DNA from: Dipteris shenzhenensis
Taxonomy: Eukaryota; Polypodiophyta; Polypodiopsida; Gleicheniales
Reading direction: 5' to 3' (one strand)
DNA length: 64,000 nt
Assembly: GCA_047967505.1 (NCBI GenBank)
Contig: CM106540.1
Shown here: positions 30,298-43,548 of the stretch, piece after piece
How the letters are laid out: each line of letters opens with the position of its first letter
How positions within the stretch are numbered: position 1 is the stretch's first letter
Position numbers and translations under genes: made by a program
Notes under the pieces: model-generated
What the model saw: the letters and a program-made list of their open reading frames with translations, nothing else
Database searches by the model: none
What the model was told of the DNA's origin: nothing

Positions 30298-33200
30298 GCC
30301 ACTCAACTCAAAGAAAACAAGTGGCTGGTCATTTTCAATCGATGGCAAGCTATTTGGATGATACCAGTGATGCTATGATATCCGTGAATGCTAGCCCTGA
30401 CAAACAGTTTTGGCAAATCACCCCTACTCTCCTCTGTTCTTGCCTTATGGGATTCTCACTACATTAAAGTGGCATGGCCTAACCTACTTTGCCTTCCTTG
30501 ATAGTAAATTCCTTTAGGAGGATACCATGGGGTAAGGTTTTGGACCTTGGTACAAGTAACTTTCCAAATGACCACCTTTTATGATAATAGATGGAGGTTC
30601 CATGCTACGGCCAACACTAAGTGGAATTATGCCTAGGAATCACACAATGCATAGATGAAATCAGTCCCCATTCTACGTGCACACATGTGTAAACACTATT
30701 ACAAAAGGGGCCATTTTCATCGCTTATTTGCAAAGCTTTTAGGTATTTTGAGTTTCTTTCAACTTAAAAAGGGCCTTTTGCCCAAAATGGTAGTGGAGCA
30801 CTAGTAACTAAGTCATCATTAGTACATTCATCGATATGAATAATGATATAGTTGTCAGTATTTATATTAATAGTATTAACTGTATAGTACATTAATGGTA
30901 TAGTTGTCTGTATTTGCATCAATATGGGACACGTTAACTAGCATCTATTTTGAAAATAATACCAGTGTTTATACCAACATACCAACACTAAGATTGCTAA
31001 AGTTTTTACAATTTTTGGTTTTGCATAACTGTGTAGAAGTATTACTTTGTACTTTTGATAGAAAAAAAGATCAAAATATTAAAATTTTCCACACCAAGTT
31101 TGGGTTTGCATACCTTCATATAATCATGATGCAATAAAAAATTCAAATGTCATAATGCAAATACAAGTTAATTGGCAAAGGAACTAAGTCTTGCATTTAG
31201 TATAAGTCTACCTCTAGTTTTATCCCTAAGTCTCCTATATCATCATGATCTATAGTAGCTAAATCTTGATCCTCAGGTGGTGATGATGATGCAGTAGAAG
31301 CACTAGAAGATGTACTATTCATAGATCCCTCGGAAGATTATGAATCATTTCTATGACTTCTTCTCCACGGCAATATATGGATCAATGGGAAACATTGGCA
31401 TCTGCATATACACATCTCTATATTATGAAGATGATTTACCTCAAGCAATAACTAGGGCACATACCATCGTCTTTGATTAGAATGTTGGGACGAAAGATAA
31501 CTTATGATCATCCTGAAAATAGCATTATTAGTAAACATACAAGAAATGCTTCAAAGCAAGGTCATGATTAGGTTAATTCATTTTTATGTACCTATTCACA
31601 TTGTTCAAGAAGGGCTATCACTTTAATTTGTCTCTAGTCTATGGCGAAAAAATTAAAATCCACTTCCATCTTTTACATTGTAGTATTGGGACCATTATAG
31701 AAAACTCTAAACCATTTTACCTCAAAGTAAAAATATTGAATTATCTAAGCTAGCCATGACTTCACAATCAAATGTGGTCCTATTTGAATTGATGCATTTC
31801 ACATAAAAGTTCCACCCATATGACCAAAACTCATTATACTTCTTGTACTATAACAAAATTGCATTGAAATTAAGCTATGTGTATCATAGCTCATAAGCAA
31901 ATAATTATAAGTTTGAGCCAAATTAATAAGTAAGTAGGTTACTTGTAGATGGCATCCCCTTGCAATCTCCCATTCATGCTCACTTATTGTCTCCTATCTT
32001 TCTCACCTTAATGGAGAGCTTTTTGTAGCAAATGACATGATATATCTTTGGGGAGAATTGAAGAGTAGCGTCCCTTGGATATGGTGTCCTACATCTTTGT
32101 CAAAATTAGCTCCTTGCAGGTGCTCTCTCATATTTCTCAATCCACTTTTCCTTGTCGTTGCCACTAAGAATACAAAACTTATTTACCTTCTCCATCAAAG
32201 ATTCCATCATCTTCCTTATAATTTCTTTTTGTTGAGCAATCTCACCCACCTATTGACATATTTTTCCCTTGCTACATGGTTCAACTTGGACACTACCCTA
32301 TGTGCTCACTTCTCATATACTTGCTAAGATACTCTTATTACTAGCCTAACACCATACTACTATCGATGCTCCAGGTTGTAAGGGGAGCCAAGCCAAGAGT
32401 CCTAGCTTAAATGCTCTAACATGGAGATGAAGACATGTGGAATGCTCATCAAAGAATATAGAATCAAGACTTAAAGGAAATGTCAAATTATATTATAGAA
32501 GGGGCTTGATGCCCACTCAGAAATAATGTGAGTATATGTGCAATGTGGTGTGGACACTTCACTAGCATGGTTGTGTAGAATACAAGCAACTATGCTCCTC
32601 CAAGCTCCAACTCTCACCCTAACTCTAGCTCTGCCTTAGCTTAGTCATTGTCATCCCTTCTAAAAGGGATGGCCTATGCCTGTGAACTCCCATCCACTTC
32701 TTGTATTGGCTTCTTACATTGATCCTATAGTGTGCAGTGTGCATCTATGTCCCTCCGACCATCACTACCCAACCACCTAGGGGTTCTTGGCCTGAAACCC
32801 CTACCACTTGCCTACCACCTTGTCACTGTCACCTTAGCCATGTTCAAGTGAATCCTCATGGTCACCAAGGGTTAACACTCACTAAGAATTATTTGATGGT
32901 CTTTTCCTCACCTCTAGATTTGACCAATAACCATATTCCCAACCTTAGTAGGGTTATCAAATGCATCCAAAAATGCTTCATGGAACTATATTACTCTCCA
33001 TATTGTCAGGAAAACCAAATTTCTCTAAGGGGTGGTTTATATAAATATCTAGGAGGAGTAACTCTTACCATGTCACTCAAATCATCCAATCCATTATCTT
33101 TAAACATTGGATCCTCCTCTAGGGACAATTGGTCCATAGTATCAAAATAATATGGGGGAGAAGTTTGTGTACTTTATCAAAATTTGTCATCCAGGGAGGT

Positions 33201-33825
33201 AATTGTTCTTTGGGAGGTTAAGACTTGGAATCCAAGAGAAGTACAATATGTGTTGTGATCTTAAAGACCAACTCCTTCTCCCACTTAAGTCTCTGCTCAC
33301 CCAACTAAAATTTTTGCTCCTATCACTAGTACAATCATAACCACACTCAACTAGTCCATCGGCTCTGTTAGTTGTGCTAGTCCACCTTGCCTATGGCATC
33401 TCCATCACCTTTAGGGAGGCTCCCAATGTGCAGCAATGTGTTTCGCAAAAATTACACCTTGGGAGTCCATATCAAATCATCACAATTGGTGAATTCCACC
33501 TCCTAGGAGTACACATCAAGGAGGAGGTAGCAATGGAATTTCTTGTGTGGCATTTGGAAAATGGAATTAAAACTATCAACCCTCCATCTAGGCATCTCTA
33601 ATATGTAGTTTTCTAGCTACAATTGCACTTTTCGGATCTACCACCTACATCCCCTAATCAATTGGGAATTGTGTCACAAAAGTCTTAAGTAGGGGACCGG
33701 GTGCCTATTCTATGGTAAGTCGATCACTCGACTCTAGTCTAATGGGTCGGTGACAATCCCCTTGTCAATGGTCATTGTAGTCTATTACTTCCCCTTTAAC
33801 TAATTGTGGAGATATAGTGAAACAC
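30164..33825. other. No recognisable gene
   Basis: AT-rich, with a TA microsatellite at about 30267-30292. Several short frames (32037-32327, 32737-33150, 33374-33601) show no family pattern. A 100-bp segment at 30694-30795 has CACTA-like ends (see findings). Confidence 0.4.
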
Positions 33826-33829
33826 CTCG

Positions 33830-35310
33830 ACATTGCCAGACATGGAGGTAAGCATAGTTTCTCAATTGTGCAGTCTTCTTGGCCTCAATAGAAATCTTCC
33901 TTATTATAGCAGCGGCCTGCTTTGACTTGGTAGTAGCTTCCTCCATGTCTATGGTAACCTTGCTCTATCCCTTGAGAATGGTCTTTATTGTCTCATCAAT
34001 GGCCTCTATGTGCTCTTTGTGCACTTCTCGACGCTCACGGGGTCTCCATATCAACCTATTCTTCCTCATCTTGTTGTGCCTCTTTCTCAATAACTGGTTC
34101 AAGTCTCACCTTGCCATTCAGAGAATCCTTCTTTATGTCTCCAACCCAAGATCTAACTATGTCTAGCTCTTTGAACTCAACTCCTTAGAGTTTGCTAGAG
34201 GAGTTAAATCCTCAAACTCTACATGGTTAAGCTGACCACCAATACTAGTCACAATCATAGTCCCACCCACTTGTTCTTATGTCTCTATAATAGGTTTCTT
34301 CTCAACAAACGTCTTGGGAGAAGGTTGTCTCTCAAGAAGAGTGGTCTGCTGCTTGGAAGGGGGTTATGAGGTTGTGTTTGGCAATGTCAAGAGGAGGATT
34401 TGAGATGGTTTGGAGAGGGAAGTGTGGCTCATTTCTTGGGGGAGAGGGCTAAGGAGACTCATGGATTGGAGTGAGCTTCATGTGAAGGCATAGGGTAGTG
34501 GATCAGGTTCTTTAATAAAACTATCTTGGAAGAGGAGGGGGTGGAGGAGTTTTAGATAATGATTCTAGAACACTCACCTCTTCAAATTCTATCAAGGTCT
34601 TCAAAACCACATCTCGAACCTCTAGATGCTCTCGATCCACTAGCCAATTCAAATGCATATGGAACCATTTTCAACAAAAATTATGATGCTATGCCTTCTA
34701 GGTAAGCATCTCTGGCCATGAAACTACTCCAGAGATCAACTTGTATGTTATCATGTACAAGTGTGGACTGATAATTTAGACATACATGCTCAATATATGA
34801 GTCAAAATTCTTCATAAATACCTCTAGCCAGCTGATTTGTACCTTGCCTTCATAAGCTAGCTACATGGGCTTTTTCCACATACACCCTTAGGCTGTAATT
34901 GGTGCTCTCCTTCATCCCCATATACTCTAAGAGGAACCTAAAGAAAAGTTGCATATCTGGGCTAATGGCCTTATTGATAAGATAGCCTTGAGACTAGTGG
35001 AAGGTCTTGGGCTAAAAAATCTTGCTACAATACACTAGACTGAGCACTAGAGTATGCTTCGGCATCCCCAAAGTCATTGGAGATAATTGAAAAATCTCTA
35101 CTAACAACCATTTTTTGAGATGCACTTGCTTGTTATTGATCATGGTGTTGTGCATATCTACATCATAAGTTAAAAGTAGCAACCTCTACACTCCAACTGT
35201 CATGCCATGGAAGATTTTCCATAGCTTGGAGATTATTCCCCTTGCACATCTTCACAATTGTCTTTGGGTACTCAATTGGATGAGGATTTGTAAGTTGCAG
35301 AATCATCTTA
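33830..35310 (-). pseudogene. Unrecognised decayed coding sequence
   Basis: The minus strand reads as protein over long stretches broken by single stops. From about 34160 leftward it gives KDSLNGKVRLEPVIEKEAQQ, then charged helical sequence (EVHKEHIEAIDETIKTILKG, stop, SKVTIDMEEATTKSKQAAAII). From about 34850 it gives FMKNFDSYIEHVCLNYQSTL. The helical, Glu/Lys-rich character and nearby Ty3/Gypsy pol remains suggest retroelement origin, but I recognise no domain. Confidence 0.35.
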
Positions 35311-35906
35311 CATCATTTTACAAGTTTCTCACCATGTCCAAGAGGAGCTGAAGCCATGTCACAGGCAAGAAAGGGAGTAACAATGACAAGTAAGATGCAG
35401 TATGTGATATAGTAGCAGTAACAAGTATGTGATACAAGATTGTGGGTGGTTGAAGTGAATCGTGATTCAAGGGAAGAAAGTGGGTCAACTAGCAAGAAAT
35501 TGCACTATGAGGTGTGATTGCTGAGAAACTAAAGCACTCTTTGCTTCTTCATGTAGCAACAACTCATTGGAGAAGATCCATCATTGGATTTGGTGCTCCA
35601 TGTGATGCCTCAATCAGAACAAACTTGCTATCAATGCCATGATTATCTTTAGTTAAGGTGAGATAAGGAGATTCTCCACCATGTGGCATCTTCCTATGCA
35701 CTTGTGGACTACACACTGGCACTAAACTCACTCTAGCAGTTTGGTATGACTTCCATTGACCCCTAGGGGGTCACTATGTAAAACCCCCATATAGCAAGTG
35801 CGATCAACCTGGGTATTAAAAAACTCCCTACCTACGGATTTTTATAACCTATATACAAACCTTCTATAAATTTTTAGATGATAAAAGTATACAACCCTTC
35901 CATAAA

Positions 35907-35952
35907 TTTTTTCATTCAAAAAGTGGAAGTTTCCACTTTTTGAATGAAAAAA
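35907..35952. repeat. Perfect 22-bp inverted repeat with 2-nt loop
   Basis: 35907-35928 and 35931-35952 are exact reverse complements (arm core CATTCAAAAAGTGGAA), separated by GT. It would form a strong hairpin in RNA or a cruciform in DNA. No neighbouring gene explains it. Confidence 0.9.
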
Positions 35953-36486
35953 TGGGCCTCATGTATGAATATTTTAACTACATAAAAATATTAAAATCGT
36001 TCTATTAATTGCACGTGCTATCTTACATATTGCTTAGTGAACCCCTCCTCCCCCCCCCTCGAGGCCATTGATCAAGTTGAGATATACTTGACGTTGCAAA
36101 TCAATCAATTTAATTGTACAATTACTTTAGTCAATTGAATTGTACCATTACTAATGGACATCTATTAGCATGGAGGGTCCATTCCATCTGAGTTTGAGAT
36201 TGGTAATCATTGGCCGTATCTTTGCATGCTATAATAGTGTAAGAATTCCTTTTGTAAGATTGTTTCAAATAATCTCCTTATCATTCTAGGTTTTCTCCAC
36301 CTCTATATGATCGATTATAACCCATCTAATTTAAATGCACAACTCATCCAGCTCAACTAGCTACTATGATTGCCTTGTGATTGCTTCTTGTAGTGATGGT
36401 CAACTACAACTCACAAACTTAGGGGCTAATAGCTTTCAATACGAAATCCATCTAGAATTGAGATAAATTTATAGTGAAATTATAAG

Positions 36487-37600
36487 CTATTTGGTAAGTC
36501 GAGAATACAGCAATAGGAAACTTTGTACCCTAGTCTTATCAGTGTCTACTCTTAGTCTTCCTAAGCACCAATTTGAGAGTTTTGTTGATAGACTTAGCCT
36601 GTCCATTACATCAAGGATAGTAAGTAGTTCCACCATCAATTCCTTGGTCAACAACGTAAACATTTCATTCATAAAATGAGTTCCCTGATCACTAAGAAAT
36701 TCAATTGGGTAGCCATACTTGCAAATAATGCTCTCAAAAATAAACTTTGCTATAGTCTCGCTACAATTCGAGCTGAGTTTTCCCTTAAGCACTTAGCCTC
36801 AACCCACCTAGTAGCATAATCATGGCTACTAGAATATATTTATTCTATGTATATTGAGCTATATTCTTGAATGGATCTATGTAATCCAAAACCTAATGCT
36901 AGAATGATTCCCATGGTTGACTCGGTTGCAATGGCATGTGATCTAAAGGAAGAAATACGTCAAGTATGTGCATCCTTAAAGAGAGTATTCCACCACAATA
37001 ATTTAGCTTGTAAAACTTTTTGAGTAGTATGGTCACCACCAAAGTGACCTCCTGCAAGGCTTATGTGTGTCTGATTTAGTACCACGGCTTAATCATATGG
37101 TAGAACTCACCTTTGTAGAATGCCATCAGCACCCTAGCATAGATATAACTCACTACCACAATGAAGCTATACATCCAAGCCTTCAAGGCCAATTGTATGC
37201 ACTTACCATTTGTCATATGTCTGGGAAAAGTTCCCTTGGGTAAATAGTGTAGCATCTTATCATACTCAATTTCTATGGGGTTTCTATAGGTCAATTACTA
37301 ACAAATGGGCATCTGGTAATTCAATAGCAACACCTTTATTCTTACCTGAGATTGGCAACTGAGATAAACAATTAGCTCTCACATGTAATTTCCCTAGTTT
37401 ATGAATAATTTGCAAATTGAATTCCTATAGCAATAGCATCCATCTCACCAATCTACCTTGGATCATTGTTTTATTAATGAGTTAATGCAAATCTTGATGT
37501 TCAACATAGAAAATAAATTGATTTTAGAGCAAATAATATCAAAACTTTTACACACTATATGCCATGCCAAGAGCTTCACGCTTGGTTGATGTACATGGAC
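36487..37600 (-). pseudogene. Ty3/Gypsy pol remnant (RNase H end and integrase)
   Basis: Reading leftward, RNase H-like SREALGMAYS lies near 37560. The block at 37294-37076 includes MLHYLPKGTFPRHMTNGK, the segment between RNase H and integrase. YILVAMIML near 36830 and IICKYGYPIEFLSDQGTHF (36720-36660) give integrase core pattern, the last containing the second catalytic Asp. Many stops and phase changes; no LTRs were found. Confidence 0.65.
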
Positions 37601-40030
37601 TCAAGTTGTGTTGTCAATTAGCTTGCATAATACACTAGATAATCCAACTTCCAATTTGGTTGGGCCAATATGATATGAGTAGCATACCCAAAAGCATCCA
37701 CACATAGGGCTAATATTTGCTTGGCTGTAGCCATTTTCGTGAGGTTCACGGCATTTTTTGCATATGGGTATCTTGCCCATAACTTATGCATTGCTCAATG
37801 GAATTCAACAAAATTTGTCTTCAAGTTGTACTACACATTCCAAAGTTGAACATGAGACCAAAAAACATATGGAATAAATATTTGGAACAAGACTATTAAA
37901 GCACTACAAGTGCTATGTTGCATGTGAAGCATGCATCGTGAAGAGTATAGGATATAACAATTTATTCAAAAACAACAAAATTTTGCTCTACAAATACATA
38001 CAACCAAGTGATCATTCAAGACTACACTACATAAGATTCTCCTCAACCAAAGGACAGACCTAATTGAGAACCTTAGATGTGGTTTAAGGGCCCTCCAATG
38101 TTGTGCTAAAATTATGCACACCATTCAAAGGCACGCTCCATAAATTTTTCATGTTTTATTAAAAACTAATTGAAAAAATGAAAGCCAAACTAGTGGGACT
38201 AGTGCATGGTGGTCTTAAAACATTGATATTTGGTGATATTGGTATTTAGATTCACCCTAGAGTGAAAGAATTTGAAAATGTGAAATTTGTGCATGTGCAA
38301 AGATCTTTTAATAAATCCAACACTATTTACAATTTTGTATTGGTTCTTTCCATGCAATTCCTTGCTATATGGCTCTAAGCATGTCAAAGATCATTGCATT
38401 TTATAATATAGAGCTTCAAATCCAATAGCTTGCCCTTTGACCTATTTGTATTTTGAAGTACTTTGGGCCACATTGCACTTGCTTGAGGGCAGCTGGTATA
38501 TCCAATTTGTTGACTAAGGGAAATCACGGCGGTGGCTAAAATTTCACTATCCTTGTGCACTTTCAAAAAAATTCATCTCCTATCCTATAAATCTTCATTG
38601 TCATCCAACAAAGTAAATTCTCCTTCTCCCACCCTGCAACATGCCCCATGCTAAGTTAGCTCAACGCGACCACGTTCTTTTGGTTTGGCATTATCTTCTT
38701 TACTCGAGTAATTCATGTTCTATTCTTTGCTTTCCTCACAAGCTACTACCTAGTCTCTATTCTGGTGGCGATTCACTAATCGTCTCCATGGTGTCAATGG
38801 CAAGATGCAACTCGTCATGGCTTGCAAGAGAACTATACAAAAGCTATGGGATAGGAAAGCTAAAAAGATTGGTCAAGGCACAAGGAACAAATTGCTCGGG
38901 GGTTCACTATATAATCCTCTATATCAAGTGCATTCAAGGCCTAATTTAAAAGTCCCTTATCTATGAATTTTTCATGAATAAAACATGAAAGCAAAACCAA
39001 CAAGAAAGACAAAAAAGCAAAGAGGACAAGACAACACAATAGAGGAAAGAGTATGCAAAGTAGAAGAACAATATAAGAAAACATTAAACTAGAAAATATC
39101 ATATTGTGTTGCTTGTTAAATTTAGTATTCTTAATTGTCTTTCATTTATTATTTCTCCAATTCTTTTTAAAACAATAATAATGTATTAAGATGAAGTATG
39201 AGAAATACAGCTTTTTATATAGCAACATTTATAAAATTGAGTGCTTACAAATCATCCTACTAGCTTCCAACCTATCTATTTCTTGATCTTCCAGTTCATT
39301 CTCTACTCCTAGATCTTCAAATACATGTCAATGTCTTGGGTGCAGATTGAATCACAAACCCCCACTAGTTGTCCACTCGATCGGGTTGAAAGACCACCTA
39401 AAACAAAAATCCATGATATGTTCATGCAAGCTTTAATGAACTTGAAGGGAAAATGATATCCATATAAGAAAATGATTACTTGCTTGTATTGCATGGATAG
39501 CACAACTATAGCTTGAGCACCTCTGCAGATGACTCTGACATTAGGGGAGAATTGGGGTCTCAAAAGGGCCTCCAATTAGTGTTTCCTAATTTCAAGGGCT
39601 TAGAGAGTGATTTGAGGTGTACCAATGAGAGTGCTAGAAGGTGTGGGGCAATGGTATGTTGAGGTGGAGGGTGGGCAGGCCTATAGAGAGTCCCTATTGG
39701 TTGCTCCTCTTACACTAGGGACCACCCAAAACCATCCCCCCCCCTCTTAACCCATGTTTGACCCTCCTACCATGTGCACCTCTCTGACATGAGCCCAAAA
39801 CTACCTTTAATGGGATGGTAGGGCCCTTGTGGCAAATTTTTCTTCTCCCCTCCCTCTTTCTAGGACCTCTACCCCCCACTATTTTGGTCCAACCTGCCAA
39901 ATCGCTCAGATTTGAACCAAATCCCATGCATTTTCCCTCTCCCCCCCTTTCTTTGCTCCCTCCTACTCTGGCCTACTTGCTGCAGCTCCTCTCTCTCTCT
40001 CTCTCCTCTCCCTCTTCTGTGCCTCTGTTG
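37601..40030. other. No recognisable gene
   Basis: AT-rich sequence to about 39250, then mixed. The short frames (38641-38949, 39309-39575) have no family pattern. This may include the rest of the reverse Gypsy element, too decayed to read. Confidence 0.35.
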
Positions 40031-40036
40031 GAGCTG

Positions 40037-40216
40037 CTATGTCCCTCTTCTTCTCCCTCTCCTATTCCTCTGTTGCTAATGCTCTGTCCCTCTCCTTCTC
40101 CCTCTCCTATGCCTCTATTGCTACTGCTCTGTCCCTCTCCTTCTCTCTCTCTTATGCCTCTATTACTGCTGCTCTGTCCCTCTCCTTCTCCCTCTTTTAT
40201 GCCTCTCTTAGAGCTA
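40037..40216. repeat. 45-bp tandem minisatellite, four copies
   Basis: Units of CTGTCCCTCTCCTTCTCCCT followed by CTCCTATGCCTCTATTGCTA, starting at about 40037, 40082, 40127 and 40172. The unit length is a multiple of three and the frame stays open (LLLCPSPSPS repeats). Confidence 0.85.
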
Positions 40217-40265
40217 CATTGCCTTGTGTAGGAGTCCCATTCTCGCTGTTAAATCCTCTGCAAGC

Positions 40266-41552
40266 ATGGTGAGGAGAAAGGTCACAAGACTACGCAATGT
40301 TGTGACCTCTTATGTCTTCCACATCACCAGAAATGCATTGGATGAGTGGATCCCTTACACCTACACCTTAAATGACTGGATAGTGATGAAAGGATCAACC
40401 AAAGGTCCACATAAGCTTCCCAAGAGCAAGAGAGGTGAATCTTGCATGAGTGGAAGGGGCGCATCTTGAAGTTCAAGTTTGGGAAGAAAGGATGGCTCAC
40501 AAAAGTGCAACATGTTTACATGGGAAAAGATACGCAGCTTCCTCCATCATTCAATCAATCTAGGATACCATCACAGTGTGAGCCTTTCTATCTATGTACC
40601 TTTTTCACCTGTAAGTGTAATGAGTCCATTTGGAAATTTTGTGTTTGGTTTCTAAGAGCTCTTATTCATGGTGGTAGATGTCTTCCCCTTGGACCTCAAG
40701 GAGTGGGAACCAGTTGAATCATTCATAGGCAAGTTCACTGCGATTCATAAGGATTTAGGTAAGCAAATGCATGCTAGGGAGAAGTTGGCCTCCTTGCGAA
40801 TGAAGAATGTGTATTGGTATAATGCAACATATATCACTCCAACGATATCATCAAGCTATGGCCGTCTGCAAACCATTGCACCACCACAACTTCAAGACAT
40901 GGATTGCAACAATGTGGACTCGAGGACATTGCAATCGTACAAGGACAAGATTATAAAGGATGTGGGCATGGCCATGAAGTTTACATTTGGATCCAAATGG
41001 GCAAGGTTATCTTGGTTTATGCCTCTGCATACTTTTGCTTCTTTATTTCAGAATATACATATGCATAGAACAAAAACTATGTGGTCCTGCAAGCGTGTAG
41101 ATGAAAATGCTCTGGAAGATTTACTTGGGATGAATTGGGAAACCAGGTCAAGTGACCAAAAGGGTGATGTGTTTCAATGTCACACATGTAAAGACAATGT
41201 GGTTATTAGATACCATTTGTCACGCCAGATGTTGTATTTAGCTTTTCAATATAGGCACTAGAAGAAAACAAGTGGCCGGTGGTTTCCCCTAGACTCTAAT
41301 GATGAAGACAATATAGGGATAAGTTTGTCTATTGATGTTGAAGAGGGAGATGTCAAGAATGTGAATGTCACATCGCAATGGACTCTAAGGGATGTGCAAG
41401 AACACCTATTGGTCATGGAGGATGGCAAGTCAGAGTGCTTCTACTTTACCTTAAATGGTGGTAAGATCAGCAGTCATGTGGAGAAGTGCATGCATAGTGC
41501 CAATTTCATTCCTCCTGCAACTTTGAAGATTGCTAACAATGTGTTTGACTAG
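40266..41552 (+). pseudogene. Unrecognised two-exon gene, one frameshift and one stop
   Basis: ATG at 40266 (MVRRKVTRLRNVV). The frame shifts by one base near 40445 into LHEWKGRILKFKFGKKGWLT. A 67-bp intron with donor GTAAGT at 40611 and acceptor at 40676-40677 joins CTFFT to YVFPLDLKEWEP in frame. Exon 2 is open to a TAG at 41259-41261, then continues in the same phase (KKTSGRWFPLDSNDEDN...) to a stop at 41550. Two Cys pairs, with CHTCKDN near 41180 and CFYF near 41436, are possible metal sites. I recognise no family. The block may be the first part of one gene with the locus at 42.06-43.32 kb. Confidence 0.5.
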
Positions 41553-42060
41553 TGCAGCATTTAATTTTTTGTCTATCAAATCCTAGTTATTGCTTCAAAA
41601 GATGATGGACAATTAAATTAAAATGTTATTTCTTTTAATGTTTTCTCCTTTCAGTTCATGGTGGTACATGTTTTTCAAAAAATTTGGGGATTTTATGATT
41701 AATTTTAAATTTTAGGGTTTTGATATATATTAAGGGGTAAGAGCCCTTTTTACATCACATTCTCACTTTCACATTTAGAGAGCCATAGAAACTTCTGTCC
41801 CTGCATCAACTACTATTTGCCATGGATTTAGCTAGAACTGTGTTCCATGACTTCATCTCATGAACTACATTTGCAGATCATGAGGAAGAGCTATTTTTAG
41901 TGGACTTTAGATATCCTAGGCACATATATGTGAGCCAAGGATGACTTCTCAAATCTCATCCTTTACATGCAAGATAATTTCTCAAATTTTGCCTATACAC
42001 TTGACCACACTTCAAAGAGATGGGTTCCTATAGATTACATAAAGTAACTGTTTATAGAGG

Positions 42061-43319
42061 AACCCAAGTTTGTAAAGCGCTTGGCCCGCTTTTGTGACAA
42101 CCTTACAGATGAAGAATTTAAAACAGTCGAAGTTCAAGACATCCTAGATGCAGGGATCACAGGAAATATAGGCACCAAATTCCTTTCATGGGAGATGGCA
42201 TTCATCTTCCTTCTCTAAGAAGAAAATTTAGAGAAAGAAGCCTCATCGTCTAGCACCCCCTCTATTAGAACTATTGATCTGGTCATCCCTAAACTAGACT
42301 CGGACATCTACATAAAAGAGAGTCTTGATGATCTGACAGAGGAGATGGAAGCAGCTCAACCATTGAGCCTACTTAAGAGCCCCCAGTAGAGCAAGAATCT
42401 GCATCGGAGACCGTTGACCTAGACTCAGAATTATGGTCCTTGTCCCCCCTCATCATCGATGGAGAAGAGTACGTATTCCTCCATGACATAGAGATTTTTT
42501 TTGGACTACGAGAGGATGAGGCACTCGGAGTCCTATCAGGGTTCGATGTTGACACAAGTGTTGAAGATCCTGGGGTTTTAGGTACTGAAGACCAGACAAT
42601 GGAAGACTTTCTCTTGACGACGCTGGTTTCAAAGAGAGATGCAGACATGTCCGTATACGATGCACAACCCTCTCCTACAGAAGCTTCCACCTCCAACATA
42701 GGTCAGGTCAGGAGAAAGCGTCCACCTCCCAAATGGAACATCACACAGCACCTGGTTCCATCAACATTGCAAATGAGGAAGGGATAGAAGCTGACAACGC
42801 TATAGTGGTAAGTCTGAATAATATTTTTTATTTTGATGTTCTTTTAGTATAATTTGTTTTGTCGGTCTTCTAATGTTTGTTGAATTATTGTAGGATGCAT
42901 TCAAGCTTGATGAATTCTCATCTCGACGGGGTAATGTTCGTAGCACATTTGGGCGAGATCATTCTTTGGCCCATTACCTTGGCAAAGTCACAGAGCATAT
43001 CGTGGTCTTTCACGGCAAATTCTCTCCTCGAGGTCCTTCAGAGCTATTGAAGTGCAAGGCATTGTCACGCACTATTGGATACTCCAACATTACTCAGAAT
43101 GTCGACAAACTCATTTTGGTACACCGCCTGGCTATTGTCAATGCCTTTGGATCGAACATTCATGGCAGGGCATTGACGGCAACAACTATGTCTTTGGTAG
43201 CAGGAGAGGAGGATGTTAGTGCTGTTGCAGCTAGATTTATATCTAGGAATCCACTAGGGGATTCAAAGACCCCTATTCTCGATGTACTCAAACTAGCCAA
43301 GAAGAAAGATAGCCTGTGA
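42061..43319 (+). pseudogene. Unrecognised two-exon coding locus with an 86-bp intron
   Basis: The frame from about 42059 reads EEPKFVKRLARFCDNLTDEE, is interrupted by a TAA after FIFLL, then changes phase near 42355 into a run of acidic protein open from 42440 to 42787 (SPLIIDGEEYVFLHDIEIFF). After another one-base shift it reads ANEEGIEADNAIV, and a clear intron follows (donor GTAAGT at 42808, acceptor TATTGTAG ending 42893). It joins in phase 0 to DAFKLDEFSSRRGNVRSTFG and runs open to 43319. No known domain. The final exon (LAHYLGKVTEHIVVFHGKF...) has coding-like composition. The intron signals show this was once a spliced gene. Confidence 0.5.
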
Positions 43320-43548
43320 GGCCTTTTGTATATATAAACATATATTTAAATGGATATTTCAATGGATACATGACTACATGTCTTTATTATTTGTTTTAAG
43401 TTATCATTGTTCATCATGAATTCCATTGTACTTTGTTTAAGTCGTTGATGATATATTTTCTCCATCATTTTAATTGTGTTAATTTAATAAATTTTTAGCC
43501 AATTTAGTATCATTTTCACCAATTCTGGGTATCAAGAGTTCATTGTTG

